In this document: one piece after another, positions 1 through 9,320 of the stretch | Position numbering within the stretch: position 1 is the first letter of the stretch | How the letters are laid out: the number at the start of each line of letters is the position of its first letter | NCBI GenBank assembly: GCA_037624485.1 | Contig: JASJJC010000008.1 | Coordinates: 1 to 64,000 of the forward strand | From: JAFMKE01 sp037624485 | GTDB taxonomy: Bacteria > Bacteroidota > Bacteroidia > Chitinophagales > UBA8649 | Length of the DNA stretch: 64,000 bases | Direction: 5' to 3' | Notes under the pieces: model-generated | Databases searched by the model: none | Seen by the model: only the letters and a program-made list of their open reading frames with translations | What the model was told of the DNA's origin: nothing | Made by a program: the position numbers and the translations under genes

Positions 1-2163
1 TCCTTGCTTCCTATTATTTCAGCATTTGCTAAACATGCAAATATTGAAATTGAGACTAGAGACATCTCCTTGGCTGGCCGAATTTTAGCCTTGTTTCCTG
101 AAACATTGAGCACGGAGCAAAAAATAAATGATGAATTAGCTGAATTAGGTAAGCTAGTCAAAACACCTGAAGCCAATATCATAAAACTTCCAAATATTAG
201 CGCCTCTGTCCCTCAACTTCAGGAAGCAATAGAAGAATTGCAAGCACTAGGCTTCGGTATCCCAAACTACCCTGAAAACCCGAAAACAGCGGAAGAAAAA
301 GAAATTATGGCCAAATATAACAAGGTCAAAGGAAGTGCAGTAAACCCTGTTTTAAGAGAGGGTAATTCTGATAGAAGAGCTCCAAAGCCAGTTAAGCAAT
401 ATGCTAAAAACAACCCCCATTCTATGGGAAAATGGAGCAGCAACTCCAAAACGCATGTAGGAACCATGACTGCAGGCGACTTTAGAAATACCGAACAATC
501 CATTACATCTTCTGACGAGGGAAAACTTTCAGTGATGCTTATTGGAAATGATGAAACAAAATCTATTTTAAAAGAAAATATTGCCGTTCAGCAAGGAGAG
601 ATTGTTGATGCCTCGGTAATGAATAAAAAAGCATTGTTGGCTTTCTTATCCGAACAAATTGAAGATGCAAGTAATCAAAATTTACTTTTCTCCTTGCATA
701 TGAAAGCCACAATGATGAAAGTTTCCGATCCAATTATTTTTGGTCATGCAGTTAAAGTGTTTTTTAAAGATGTTTTCACAAAACATGCAGATACAATTGC
801 ATCATTAGGCGTTAATGTAAACAATGGATTTGGCGACTTACTGAACAAGCTAGAAAAGCTACCAAAAGAGCAGCGCGCTGAAATTGAAGCTGATATTCAA
901 GCCTGTTATAATTCAAGGCCTAGCGTAGCAATGGTTGATTCCGATAATGGAATTACCAACCTACATGTACCAAGTGATGTCATTATTGATGCTTCCATGC
1001 CAGCTATGATTAGAAATTCTGGTCAAATGTGGGATGCAGAGGGGGAAACTCAAGATACAAAAGCCGTAATTCCTGACAGTAGTTATGCGGGAATCTACCA
1101 AGAAACTATTGATTTTTGTAAAAAGCATGGCGCATTTGACCCCACAACTATGGGCTCGGTCCCTAACGTTGGACTAATGGCTCAAAAAGCTGAAGAATAT
1201 GGCAGTCATGATAAAACATTTGAAATCCCAACTGAAGGAAAAGTACAAGTTCTTAATGACGAGGGAACGATATTGATGGAACATCAAGTTGGAAAGGGAG
1301 ATATTTGGAGAATGTGTTTAGCGAAGGATGCCCCTATTCAGGATTGGGTGAAATTGGCAGTTAAAAGAGCACGACTTAGCCAAACTCCTGCTATTTTTTG
1401 GTTGGATGAAAATAGAGCACATGATGCGCAGTTAATTTTAAAGGTTAACAAATATTTATTAAATCATGATACCAATGGCTTAGACATAAGAATTATGTCA
1501 CCAGTTCTAGCTACAAGATTTTCATTAGAAAGAATAAAAGACGGACTGGATACTATTTCTGTCACGGGAAATGTATTGAGAGATTATAATACCGATTTGT
1601 TTCCAATCTTAGAAGTAGGAACAAGTGCAAAAATGTTATCAATCGTACCATTAATGAATGGAGGAGGATTGTTTGAAACTGGTGCTGGAGGATCTGCACC
1701 TAAGCACGTGGATCAATTCATGAAAGAAAATCATTTGCGATGGGATTCCCTCGGTGAGTTTCTAGCATTAGCAGAGTCATTCGAGCATATTGCAGAAGTA
1801 AACAGCAATCCAAAGGCCTCTATCTTGGCGAAAGCATTAGATTATGCCACAGAAAAGGTATTAAGCGAACGTAAGTCTCCTTCACGAAAAGTAAAAGAAT
1901 TAGATAATAGGGGAAGTCATTTCTATTTGGCCATGTTCTGGGCTGAAGCGCTTATGAACCAAACAGAAGATGAAGCCTTAGCAAGTGTTTTTTCCACTTT
2001 ATTTGAAGAATTAAAGCAAAACGAAGAAACTATTGTTACTGAGCTTAATGAAGTTCAAGGTAAAGCAATGAATATCGGCGGCTACTACAAAATTAACGAC
2101 CAGGAAGCGAGGCGAGCCATGCGACCAAGTGCGTTGTTCAATGCTGCAATTGACACCTTGTAA
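1..2163 (+). CDS. icd: NADP-dependent isocitrate dehydrogenase, monomeric type (5' end outside window)
   Basis: Oxidatively decarboxylates isocitrate to 2-oxoglutarate in the TCA cycle, making NADPH in the cytoplasm. The frame is open to the left edge (first codon TCC), so the true start lies outside. About 720 residues are visible and the monomeric family is usually about 740, so roughly 20 residues are missing. Family blocks are clear: ETRDISLAGR at the N terminus, KLPNISASVPQL, and KGSAVNPVLREGNSDRRAP. This is the large monomeric enzyme, unrelated in fold order to the 45-kDa dimeric Icd. A strong hairpin terminator follows, so it ends its transcript. The TTG at position 4 is an internal Leu codon, not a start. 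Confidence 0.97.
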   Translation, partial: SLLPIISAFAKHANIEIETRDISLAGRILALFPETLSTEQKINDELAELGKLVKTPEANIIKLPNISASVPQLQEAIEELQALGFGIPNYPENPKTAEEKEIMAKYNKVKGSAVNPVLREGNSDRRAPKPVKQYAKNNPHSMGKWSSNSKTHVGTMTAGDFRNTEQSITSSDEGKLSVMLIGNDETKSILKENIAVQQGEIVDASVMNKKALLAFLSEQIEDASNQNLLFSLHMKATMMKVSDPIIFGHAVKVFFKDVFTKHADTIASLGVNVNNGFGDLLNKLEKLPKEQRAEIEADIQACYNSRPSVAMVDSDNGITNLHVPSDVIIDASMPAMIRNSGQMWDAEGETQDTKAVIPDSSYAGIYQETIDFCKKHGAFDPTTMGSVPNVGLMAQKAEEYGSHDKTFEIPTEGKVQVLNDEGTILMEHQVGKGDIWRMCLAKDAPIQDWVKLAVKRARLSQTPAIFWLDENRAHDAQLILKVNKYLLNHDTNGLDIRIMSPVLATRFSLERIKDGLDTISVTGNVLRDYNTDLFPILEVGTSAKMLSIVPLMNGGGLFETGAGGSAPKHVDQFMKENHLRWDSLGEFLALAESFEHIAEVNSNPKASILAKALDYATEKVLSERKSPSRKVKELDNRGSHFYLAMFWAEALMNQTEDEALASVFSTLFEELKQNEETIVTELNEVQGKAMNIGGYYKINDQEARRAMRPSALFNAAIDTL

Positions 2164-2187
2164 ACGGTACTAATTAAAATGAATATT

Positions 2188-2215
2188 GGCCTGCATTTTA
2201 AGTGTGGGCCTTTTT
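2188..2215 (+). terminator. Rho-independent terminator after icd
   Basis: An 8-bp stem (GGCCTGCA at 2188-2195 with TGTGGGCC at 2203-2210, including two G-T wobbles) closes a 7-nt loop and is followed by TTTTT. It starts 24 nt after the icd stop. Confidence 0.8.
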
Positions 2216-2282
2216 ATTTAACATTAACGTTTTAAACCGTAAAATGAGTCAATATGTATTTCATTTGGAATATATTTTACGT

Positions 2283-2290
2283 TACTTTTG
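2283..2290 (+). promoter_or_regulatory. Bacteroidota-type -7 box (TACTTTTG)
   Basis: A perfect TAnnTTTG match ending 4 nt before the ATG at 2295. Transcription would begin at or within a few bases of the start codon, giving a leaderless or nearly leaderless message. The -33 element is not convincing; the nearest TTTG, at 2264-2267, is rather close. Confidence 0.5.
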
Positions 2291-2294
2291 AAAT

Positions 2295-3551
2295 ATGAAG
2301 AAGCTCTTTTTAATTCTTGGAATTATCTTGTTTACTATTCAAGCTCAAGCTGCTTACATTTTGATTCCAATGGATAAAGATCAAAACAATCATCTAAAAG
2401 CATATGGAATTGCCTTCTGGGCATTAACTGAAGGATTAGAAATCGATTGGCTACTAAACTATAGAGGAGGAAGCTTTGCAGTTAAAAGCATCAAACAAAT
2501 ACAAGATGAATGCAATATTCGAGGAGTCAGCTATGAACTAGTTCCTGATGCTAAATACACAAATATTATCAGGACAATAGCCAATCCTGAAAAAAATATG
2601 GATATAGCCAAGCTAGAAAAAGCACCGAAAATTGCAGTTTATTCTCCGAAAAGTAAAGCCCCGTGGGACGATGCAGTGACTCTTGCCCTGACCTATGCAG
2701 AGATCCCTTATGATGTTATTTATGACACAGAGATAATGGAAGATAAATTAGTCCTTTATGATTGGTTACATCTCCATCACGAAGATTTCACCGGTCAATA
2801 TGGTAAATTTTGGAATGCATACAAATCTCAGAGCTGGTATCAGAATCAAGTAAGAGAGCTAGAATCAATAGCTGCGCAATACGGATTTAATAAAGTTTCT
2901 CAACTTAAACTAGCCATCGGCAAAAGAGTGCAAGGCTTTGTAGCAGGAGGCGGTTTTATGTTCGCAATGTGTTCAGCAACAGACAGCTATGATATCGCAT
3001 TAGCTGCTGAGGGGACGGATATTTGTGGACACATGTACGATGGAGATGCCCCAAGCCCTAATGCGCAAAATGAACTAAACTATGAGCATACACTTGCCTT
3101 TGAAAATTTTCAATTACGTATGAGCCCATATGAATATGAATACTCTAACATTGATGCTAATTTTGGACGAAAAGTTGCAAAAAACTTGGACTACTTCACT
3201 TTATTTGATTTCTCTGCTAAGTGGGATCCAATTCCAACGATGCTCACGCAAAATCACACAAAAACAGTGAAAGGGTTTATGGGACAAACAACGGCTTTCA
3301 AAAAAGATTATATCAAAAGTAACGTACTTATTCTTGGTGAAAATAAGGCAGCTAATGAAGCAAAATATATTCATGGAACTTACGGCTTTGGAATGTGGAG
3401 TTGGTATGGAGGTCATGATCCCGAAGATTATCAGCATTTTGTTGGGGACCCAAAAACCGATTTAAACCTACACCCTAATTCGCCTGGATATCGACTAATC
3501 CTAAATAATGTTTTGTTTCCCGCTGCACGTAAAAAAGAGCGTAAAACCTAA
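2295..3551 (+). CDS. Exported GATase1-like protein (family often labelled asparagine synthetase B)
   Basis: A 418-residue protein with a clean signal peptide (cleavage near residue 19, after AQA). I recognise it as a conserved Bacteroidota family that automatic pipelines call asparagine synthetase B. The sequence does not support that name: there is no N-terminal Cys2 glutaminase domain and no ATP-pyrophosphatase loop, and the protein is exported. What is visible is a class-I glutamine-amidotransferase-like core with a glycine-rich elbow, FVAGGGFMFAMCSATDS, whose candidate nucleophile is Cys226, plus a His-rich LHLHHEDF at 158-165. The substrate is unknown; a periplasmic hydrolase or binding role is possible. 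It has its own -7 box and is not in an operon with icd. Confidence 0.7.
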   Translation: MKKLFLILGIILFTIQAQAAYILIPMDKDQNNHLKAYGIAFWALTEGLEIDWLLNYRGGSFAVKSIKQIQDECNIRGVSYELVPDAKYTNIIRTIANPEKNMDIAKLEKAPKIAVYSPKSKAPWDDAVTLALTYAEIPYDVIYDTEIMEDKLVLYDWLHLHHEDFTGQYGKFWNAYKSQSWYQNQVRELESIAAQYGFNKVSQLKLAIGKRVQGFVAGGGFMFAMCSATDSYDIALAAEGTDICGHMYDGDAPSPNAQNELNYEHTLAFENFQLRMSPYEYEYSNIDANFGRKVAKNLDYFTLFDFSAKWDPIPTMLTQNHTKTVKGFMGQTTAFKKDYIKSNVLILGENKAANEAKYIHGTYGFGMWSWYGGHDPEDYQHFVGDPKTDLNLHPNSPGYRLILNNVLFPAARKKERKT

Positions 3552-3639
3552 ACAGTTAAAAAGCAAACTATCCCCCTATCTAGGATTGTTCCATAGAGTG
3601 TGGCATTACATTTTCATTTCGGTAAACTACTTTTTTACG

Positions 3640-3647
3640 TATATTTG
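3640..3647 (+). promoter_or_regulatory. -7 box (TATATTTG) abutting the start of the FG-GAP gene
   Basis: A TAnnTTTG match that ends directly before ATG 3648 and 6 nt before ATG 3654. It argues against the longer GTG start at 3600 and favours 3654 with a very short or absent leader. Confidence 0.5.
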
Positions 3648-3653
3648 ATGACA

Positions 3654-5888
3654 ATGATAAAGTTCAATTTAGTATTCAAGTTACTCCCTCTAATTACTGT
3701 GTTTCTTTGCCTAGACTTAAATGCACAACTTTTTGCCAATCAAGATATACCGGTTACTGAAAATGGTGACACCCTCTCTAATGCTTGGCTCGGAGGGCTT
3801 GATCTGCCTCAATTTTCTGGAGGAGACATCAATCAAGATGGTCGTGAAGATTTATTAATTTTCGATCGAAAATCAAACAAGACTCTTATTCTTTTAAAAG
3901 AAGCGAATGGAGAATATTCGTATGCACCAGATTTAGAGAAATTTTTTCCCGAAATGATCCGTTTTGCTTTGTTTAAGGATTACAACTGTGATGGACTAAT
4001 GGACATATTCGCCTTTGTGAATACGGGCATACAAGTCTATGAACAAGAAATAGTCGGAGGAGAAATTTCTTTTTTCCAAGCCAGCTCTTTATTGAAATTT
4101 GACCTTGGTGGATTTCAAGTGAATATATATAATAGCAACGGAGATATCCCAGGCATTGAGGATATTGATGGGGATGGAGATATGGATATTTTAGTATTCT
4201 ATAATTTAGGAACTACACTACCGTTTTATAGAAATCTATCTGTTGAAATGGGCTATGGGTGTGATTCGTTAATCTTTGAAGAATATTCTTCGTGTTGGGG
4301 GCTTTTTTCTGAAAGTAATTCAACCAATGGTGTCAATTTTGACATTACGTGTAAAGGCGGATCCTCAGGAGCCCCAATTGCTTCAGGTGGACCCAAGCAT
4401 ATCGGTTCTACCATTTTACTCTTTGACCCAAACAAAGACAATCGAATGGATATACTCTTAGGCGATGTTTCCTATAATTCAATGATCTTTTTGCAAAATG
4501 ATGCAAGCAGTTTGAATGCCCATATGGAAAGCACGCTAGCCGACTATAGCTATCCGAGCTATGATGTTCCAGCCAATCTAGAAATTTTCCCTGCAGCCTA
4601 CTATCTTGATGTCACCAATGACGGAGAAAAAGATTTATTGATTGCGCCTAATTCCCAAACCGCTCATGTAAATACTACTGGCTCTTGGTTGTATGAAAAC
4701 ACAGGCGATACGACAAGCCCATTTCAATTTGTTCAAAACGATTTTATCGTTGATCAATCTATAGATGTAGGAAGTTATTCATTCCCTACTTTTTTTGATC
4801 ATAATGGCGATGGTTTGGAAGATTTAATTATTTCTAATGGCTACGTTTATGAAGACATGGGGACGACGGTTGCTAGTTTATTTTATTATGAAAATACAGG
4901 AAGCGATACCTTACCGGCCTTCACCCTGGTTGATCAAGACTACCAAGGATTAAGTAATTTTGGTGCCGACTTTTTACGTCCGTGTTTTGGAGACCTAGAT
5001 AATGATGGCGATGAGGATATGATTATTGGTGATGCTAACGGATTGATTCATTTATATGAAAATACTGCAGGAATTGGGGATCCCGCAATTTTCAACTTAA
5101 CACAGCTGCAGTACTTGAATATTGATGTTGGCAATAAAGCTCATCCACATTTGGTCGATTTAAATGGAGATAGCCTTTTAGATATACTTATCGGTAGAGA
5201 AGGAAGTTATGGAGAGCTCGTTTATTTCTGGAACTTCGGATCCGCTTCCATCGCTGAATTTCATACGGATAGCTCCAATCAATCATTAGGAGAAATTCGT
5301 ACCAATCAGCCGGGTTTTGTACCTGGTTTTAGTGCGCCGAGTATATTAAGAACCGATAGCAATCAAATCCTTTATGTAGGCAATGATTTAGGATATATAC
5401 AAAGCTATCTGGTCAACCAGGATTCCCTCCGAAAAGGCAGTTTTGAGTTGCTAAGCCCAGGGATTTTACCCACCCGCGCTGGAGTGCGATCTAGCTTAAG
5501 TATTACCGATATTAATAGTGATGGAGTGATGGACTTTTTTGTGGGAAACGCAAGAGGAGGAGTAAACCATTATTCAGGAACTACGCCAACCGATACAACC
5601 ATTATCGACACCACGGGAATAACAAGCAGACCAAGACAACAAAATGAATTTCACTTCGATTTGTACCCAAATCCAAGTTCAAATCATATCCTTCTTCGTT
5701 TTGCTGAATCCAAGCAAGCTATTCGCTTAGAAATAGTTAATACGCTTGGACAGTCTGTGCATCAATCTAAACATAACAATTCAACATCCATTAAGCTTAA
5801 CAGCAAGCAATTTCCACCTGGATTATACTTTGTAAAACTGTTAACAAATGATAATCTTGTTGGACTTAAATCCTTTGTTAAAAACTAA
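3654..5888 (+). CDS. FG-GAP/VCBS repeat protein with T9SS C-terminal sorting domain
   Basis: A 744-residue secreted surface protein. The signal peptide reads MIKFNLVFKLLPLITVFLCL..LNAQ. The body carries about nine FG-GAP-like repeats with calcium-binding D-x-D-x-D-G cores (for example GDINQDGRED, DIDGDGDMDIL, DLDNDGDEDM, DINSDGVMDFF), the pattern of an integrin-alpha-like beta-propeller. The last 80 residues (FDLYPNPSSNHILLRF to the terminal KSFVKN) form a type A T9SS sorting domain, so the protein should cross the outer membrane by T9SS and lose this tail. A function such as adhesion or polymer binding cannot be read from the sequence. The start at 3654 is chosen because the -7 box occupies 3640-3647; 3648 is the alternative. 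Confidence 0.88.
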   Translation: MIKFNLVFKLLPLITVFLCLDLNAQLFANQDIPVTENGDTLSNAWLGGLDLPQFSGGDINQDGREDLLIFDRKSNKTLILLKEANGEYSYAPDLEKFFPEMIRFALFKDYNCDGLMDIFAFVNTGIQVYEQEIVGGEISFFQASSLLKFDLGGFQVNIYNSNGDIPGIEDIDGDGDMDILVFYNLGTTLPFYRNLSVEMGYGCDSLIFEEYSSCWGLFSESNSTNGVNFDITCKGGSSGAPIASGGPKHIGSTILLFDPNKDNRMDILLGDVSYNSMIFLQNDASSLNAHMESTLADYSYPSYDVPANLEIFPAAYYLDVTNDGEKDLLIAPNSQTAHVNTTGSWLYENTGDTTSPFQFVQNDFIVDQSIDVGSYSFPTFFDHNGDGLEDLIISNGYVYEDMGTTVASLFYYENTGSDTLPAFTLVDQDYQGLSNFGADFLRPCFGDLDNDGDEDMIIGDANGLIHLYENTAGIGDPAIFNLTQLQYLNIDVGNKAHPHLVDLNGDSLLDILIGREGSYGELVYFWNFGSASIAEFHTDSSNQSLGEIRTNQPGFVPGFSAPSILRTDSNQILYVGNDLGYIQSYLVNQDSLRKGSFELLSPGILPTRAGVRSSLSITDINSDGVMDFFVGNARGGVNHYSGTTPTDTTIIDTTGITSRPRQQNEFHFDLYPNPSSNHILLRFAESKQAIRLEIVNTLGQSVHQSKHNNSTSIKLNSKQFPPGLYFVKLLTNDNLVGLKSFVKN

Positions 5889-5903
5889 TCACTAAATTTT
5901 AAC

Positions 5904-5911
5904 TATTTTTG
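5904..5911 (+). promoter_or_regulatory. -7 box (TATTTTTG) of the metal cluster
   Basis: A TAnnTTTG match 18 nt before the ATG at 5930. It overlaps the TTG at 5909, which therefore cannot be the start. A TTTG at 5874-5877 is somewhat too far upstream to be a good -33 element. Confidence 0.5.
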
Positions 5912-5929
5912 TACTCTGTTTTGAAAAGA

Positions 5930-6328
5930 ATGTTTACCCATATCGCTAGTATTTACCTCATTGCTTTTGTCTTAATGAGCAGTATAGCTATTCCTTATTC
6001 AGCGGTGACCTGTAATGTATCCAATGAAAGATCTTGGAGTGTTTTAATCAGCGACTCGCATTGCAATGATGGATGTACCGAAAATAAAAATTCTTCAACA
6101 AGTTTTGATAAACCAGCATGTTGCCTCTTCGATTTTGGTTTGATTGACATCGATACAGAATTGGTGCACCATGATGTGAAAACATTCGTAAGTTTCATTC
6201 CGGTAAGTATGGTGAGAAGTCTCGCGCTAACACGTGCATCTACCAAGATTCCGTTTGAAAGAACAAGTTTTATTCAATCAACCCCCAGAGTCCCGCTGAG
6301 AATACTTCAGCAATCCTTTTTGTGTTAG
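5930..6328 (+). CDS. HYC_CC_PP-like small membrane or periplasmic protein
   Basis: A 132-residue protein with one N-terminal membrane segment (FTHIASIYLIAFVLMSSIAIP) and then a cysteine-containing periplasmic part. It matches from memory the Bacteroidota HYC_CC_PP family: the opening FTHIxSIYLIAFVLxSS, a central Cys-Cys pair (ACCLF), and the C-terminal TPRVPLRILQQSFLC resembling the family's proline block and final FLC. The HYC motif is degenerate here (AVTCNVS). The family sits next to TonB receptors and HMA proteins, as here, so it is probably a metal-handling accessory, with copper the likeliest metal. A TTG at 5921 would add MKR and is the alternative start. Transcribed together with the receptor 45 nt downstream. 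Confidence 0.65.
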   Translation: MFTHIASIYLIAFVLMSSIAIPYSAVTCNVSNERSWSVLISDSHCNDGCTENKNSSTSFDKPACCLFDFGLIDIDTELVHHDVKTFVSFIPVSMVRSLALTRASTKIPFERTSFIQSTPRVPLRILQQSFLC

Positions 6329-6373
6329 CGTATAGTTAATTTTCAATTTGAATTATTAACTAAACACAAAAAA

Positions 6374-8590
6374 ATGAAATCCATACTTTTAATAGGTATT
6401 TGTATTTGTCATTACTTCGTTGCAATTGGGCAAAACCAATTCGTCGAGGGATATATTTACGAATCCAACAACACAGAAAAATCAGCTTTATATGGAGCCA
6501 ATCTTATCAGCGATGATGGCTTGCATGGAACTACCTCGGATGAGAACGGCTACTTTGCACTTTCCCTGCCTCGCTCCTATCAAAAATTAACGGTAAGCTA
6601 CGTTGGATATAAAGATGAAACCATAGATCTTCCAAGCAATGCGTTACAGAATATTATCATGCAGTTTAGTGTGCTTGATGCCGTTGAATTTAGCTATAAG
6701 AAATTGGACCGATCGACCATTGAAACCTACAATTCTCAAACTTTAGACGGCGCAGATTTAGCGAAAGCCGCATGCTGCAACCTAAGCGAGAGTTTTGAAA
6801 CCAATGCTGCAGTAGATGTTAGTTTTAGTGATGCTGTTACAGGAGCAAAAAGGATTCGCATGCTCGGCTTGGATAGCTATTACACGCAAATCATGTTTGA
6901 GAATCAACCCAGCATTAGAGGATTAGCAAACAGTTTTGGGATGCTATATGTCCCAGGACCTTTCATGAAATCCATCGCCATAAACCGAGGAGCTGGATCA
7001 GTGGTTGATGGTTATGAAGCAATCACAGGGCAAATAAATTATAACTATAAAGATCCTAATGATACAGAAAGATTCTTTTTAAACCTGTTTGCTTCTCGAC
7101 ATGGACAATTTGAGTTAAACACCAATTTCTCTCATAGATTTAGTGACAAACTTAGTACTATTGTCTTCGCTCATGGAATGATTCACGAGGTCAAGCATGA
7201 TGATAATGATGACAGTTTTCAGGATGTCCCCCTTACCAAGCGCTCGGTTATAACCAATAAGTGGTTCTATGATTCAAAAAAGGTTTTTAAAATGAGATTT
7301 GGGTTTGCCTATACTTATGATGAACGAGAAGCAGGTCAGCTTGCTGACTTAAAACTTAATGAAGAATCCTCTAATTTGTTTCAAACCACCAATATTAATA
7401 GAAGGTATGATGCATTTGCAAAAACAGGATTTCTGTTTCCTAGTAAAACCAAAAGTATCGGTATTCAATACCGATACTACAACCACCAGCATCAAGCTTG
7501 GTATGGTGACAGATTCTATAGTGCCCAGGAAAATTTCGCCAAACTAAACTTTATTTTTCAAACCAAATTAAAAAATCACAATAATGAGATTAAAGGTGGA
7601 TTTAGCTACCTCTATAATGATTTTGTAGAGCGTTTTAATACATTAAATTTAGATCGGAGAGAAAGTGTACCTGGAGTATTTGTCGAATACACTTACCAGG
7701 ATTATGAGAAACTTTCCTTTATACTTGGATTACGAGGAGATCTACACAATATGCATGGTTTTTGGCTTTCTCCAAAGGCTAACTTCAAGTATAATTTACC
7801 CAAAGATCTTACCATCAAATTGGCGGTTGGAAAAGGTTATCGGACTCCAAATTTAATCGCGGAAAATATAGGTGCATTAGCAAGCAATCGAACCATTGCC
7901 TTAGAGGGTCAACAAGGGTTTGAAAGTGCTTGGAATACTGGTGGGAGCGTTATGAAAAAATTCTACTTAGGTTTTCAACAAGCGAGCATTGTAGTTGACT
8001 ATTACAGAACAGATTTTCAGAATCGTATGCTTTTCGATTACGAGCAAACAGGTGAGTTGAGCCTTTACCAGTTAAATGGAAGAAATTATGCGAATAGTTT
8101 TCAAATAGAGGCAAACCTTGAGGCGGGAGAAGGACTAGATCTGCAAGTCGCCTATAAGTTTGATGATGTGCACATCGAATATAAAAGTGGCATGAAATTA
8201 GCACCCTATATTCCGAGACATAAAATGTTGATTACTGCAGATTATGAAACAAGAAATGAAAAATGGAAAATCAATGTGACGGGTCAGTTTAATGGTAAAT
8301 CTAGATTACCCTCGACACAATCCAACCCTTTACCGTACCAACGACTAGATGAGTCTAAAGTGTTTTTCAATTTGAATAGTCAAATCACAGCAATCGTAAA
8401 ACAATGGGAGTTTTATGTTGGTGGAGAAAACTTAATCAATTACTGGCAAGAGGAAGCCATTATTGCCGCTGATAATGTGGAAAGTGAATTCTTCGATGCT
8501 TCAATGATTTGGGGGCCCCTTGGAGGTGTGCGATTATATGCAGGATTGAGATGGACCATTCCATATAAAAATAAAGAAAAAAAGAACTAA
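6374..8590 (+). CDS. TonB-dependent receptor of a metal-uptake cluster
   Basis: A 738-residue outer-membrane receptor. After the signal peptide (cleavage near IGQ, residue 20) comes a carboxypeptidase-like regulatory beta-sandwich at about 23-100 (VEGYIYES..YGANLISDDGLHGTTSDENGYF), then a plug with IRMLGLDSYYTQIMFENQPSIRG and a long 22-strand-type barrel ending with aromatic-rich strands. The plug begins with AKAACCNLSESFETN; the adjacent Cys134-Cys135 is unusual for a plug and could bind a thiophilic metal. Between a HYC_CC_PP-like protein and two heavy-metal-associated (HMA) proteins it most likely imports a metal ion or metallophore, copper being the leading guess. The substrate is inferred from neighbours, not from the barrel. 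Confidence 0.88.
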   Translation: MKSILLIGICICHYFVAIGQNQFVEGYIYESNNTEKSALYGANLISDDGLHGTTSDENGYFALSLPRSYQKLTVSYVGYKDETIDLPSNALQNIIMQFSVLDAVEFSYKKLDRSTIETYNSQTLDGADLAKAACCNLSESFETNAAVDVSFSDAVTGAKRIRMLGLDSYYTQIMFENQPSIRGLANSFGMLYVPGPFMKSIAINRGAGSVVDGYEAITGQINYNYKDPNDTERFFLNLFASRHGQFELNTNFSHRFSDKLSTIVFAHGMIHEVKHDDNDDSFQDVPLTKRSVITNKWFYDSKKVFKMRFGFAYTYDEREAGQLADLKLNEESSNLFQTTNINRRYDAFAKTGFLFPSKTKSIGIQYRYYNHQHQAWYGDRFYSAQENFAKLNFIFQTKLKNHNNEIKGGFSYLYNDFVERFNTLNLDRRESVPGVFVEYTYQDYEKLSFILGLRGDLHNMHGFWLSPKANFKYNLPKDLTIKLAVGKGYRTPNLIAENIGALASNRTIALEGQQGFESAWNTGGSVMKKFYLGFQQASIVVDYYRTDFQNRMLFDYEQTGELSLYQLNGRNYANSFQIEANLEAGEGLDLQVAYKFDDVHIEYKSGMKLAPYIPRHKMLITADYETRNEKWKINVTGQFNGKSRLPSTQSNPLPYQRLDESKVFFNLNSQITAIVKQWEFYVGGENLINYWQEEAIIAADNVESEFFDASMIWGPLGGVRLYAGLRWTIPYKNKEKKN

Positions 8591-8608
8591 TTTTGTTAAA
8601 ATAAAAAA

Positions 8609-9037
8609 ATGAAAAAAATGAAAAATTTAAAATCAATAGTGTTAATGTTTACCTTGTTTGTTGGATTCAGTGCAATGGCTGGAAATGAAAAGGCTACAAT
8701 TAAAACATCTACTCAATGTGAGATGTGTAAAGAAAATTTAGAAGGTAGCCTAAGCATAATGGAAGGCGTTTTAAAAGTAATGGTAAAAGTTGAAAGCAAA
8801 GAGTTGACTGTAAAGTTTGACGAAAGCGTTGTTAGCCTTGAAGAAATTAAAAAGCAAGTTACTAATACTGGATATTGGGCAGATGAAATGGCACCAAACA
8901 AGGATGCATATGCTGCTTTAGCATCGTGCTGTAAACCAAAAAAATCGTGCTGTTCTGCTAGTAAGACATCTTGTTCTAAAGACGCAGCTTCGAAGAAAGA
9001 TGGTGCAAAACTAGAAGAAACTTCTACTGTCAAATAA
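8609..9037 (+). CDS. Periplasmic heavy-metal-associated (HMA) domain protein with Cys-rich tail
   Basis: A 142-residue protein: signal peptide (cleavage near SAMA, residue 24), an HMA ferredoxin-like domain at about 28-95 with the CxxC site CEMC at 37-40, then a Lys/Cys-rich tail with C107-C108, C114-C115 and C122. MerP-like proteins usually end after the HMA fold, so the tail is an extra metal site. It probably hands metal taken up by the upstream receptor to an inner-membrane carrier or buffers it. It lies 18 nt after the receptor and 2 nt before the next HMA gene, so it is in the same operon. An in-frame ATG at 8618 is an alternative start. Confidence 0.85.
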   Translation: MKKMKNLKSIVLMFTLFVGFSAMAGNEKATIKTSTQCEMCKENLEGSLSIMEGVLKVMVKVESKELTVKFDESVVSLEEIKKQVTNTGYWADEMAPNKDAYAALASCCKPKKSCCSASKTSCSKDAASKKDGAKLEETSTVK

Positions 9038-9039
9038 AT

Positions 9040-9249
9040 ATGGCTGCTAAAATACTTCAAGTATCAGGGATGATGTGTGGCAATTGCCAGCAACATGTGC
9101 AAGATATTCTTGCCACCGTAAAAGGTGTTTCTAATGTAAATGTCTCCTTGGAAAATGGAGAAGCTCAACTGGAAATCGACCAATCTACCTTTGATAAAGT
9201 CGATTTGCAAGAGGCCTTTAAGGATACCAGTTATAGTGTAGTCTATTAA
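9040..9249 (+). CDS. Cytoplasmic HMA metallochaperone (CopZ-like)
   Basis: A 69-residue single HMA domain with no signal peptide and the site GMMCGNC (CxxC) at about 10-16, the size and layout of CopZ/Atx1 chaperones. It starts 2 nt after the stop of the periplasmic HMA protein, so the two are translationally close and give paired chaperones on both sides of the inner membrane. It would carry Cu(I) or a similar soft metal to an ATPase or regulator that is not encoded here. A bidirectional terminator follows. Confidence 0.88.
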   Translation: MAAKILQVSGMMCGNCQQHVQDILATVKGVSNVNVSLENGEAQLEIDQSTFDKVDLQEAFKDTSYSVVY

Positions 9250-9252
9250 AAT

Positions 9253-9285
9253 AAAAAATCCATTCGTTTAGCGAATGGGTTTTTT
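9253..9285. terminator. Bidirectional terminator between the metal cluster and the agmatinase operon
   Basis: CCATTCG at 9260-9266 pairs with CGAATGG at 9272-9278 around a 5-nt loop. An A-run precedes and a T-run follows, so it works for both converging transcripts. Confidence 0.85.
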
Positions 9286-9320
9286 ATTTAAGACTAAACC
9301 TGAGGCAAGTCTTGGGTTTT

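Noticed and set aside
5909..5929. TTG start at 5909 for the HYC_CC_PP-like gene
   Set aside because: The TTG is part of the TATTTTTG promoter box, so transcription starts after it.
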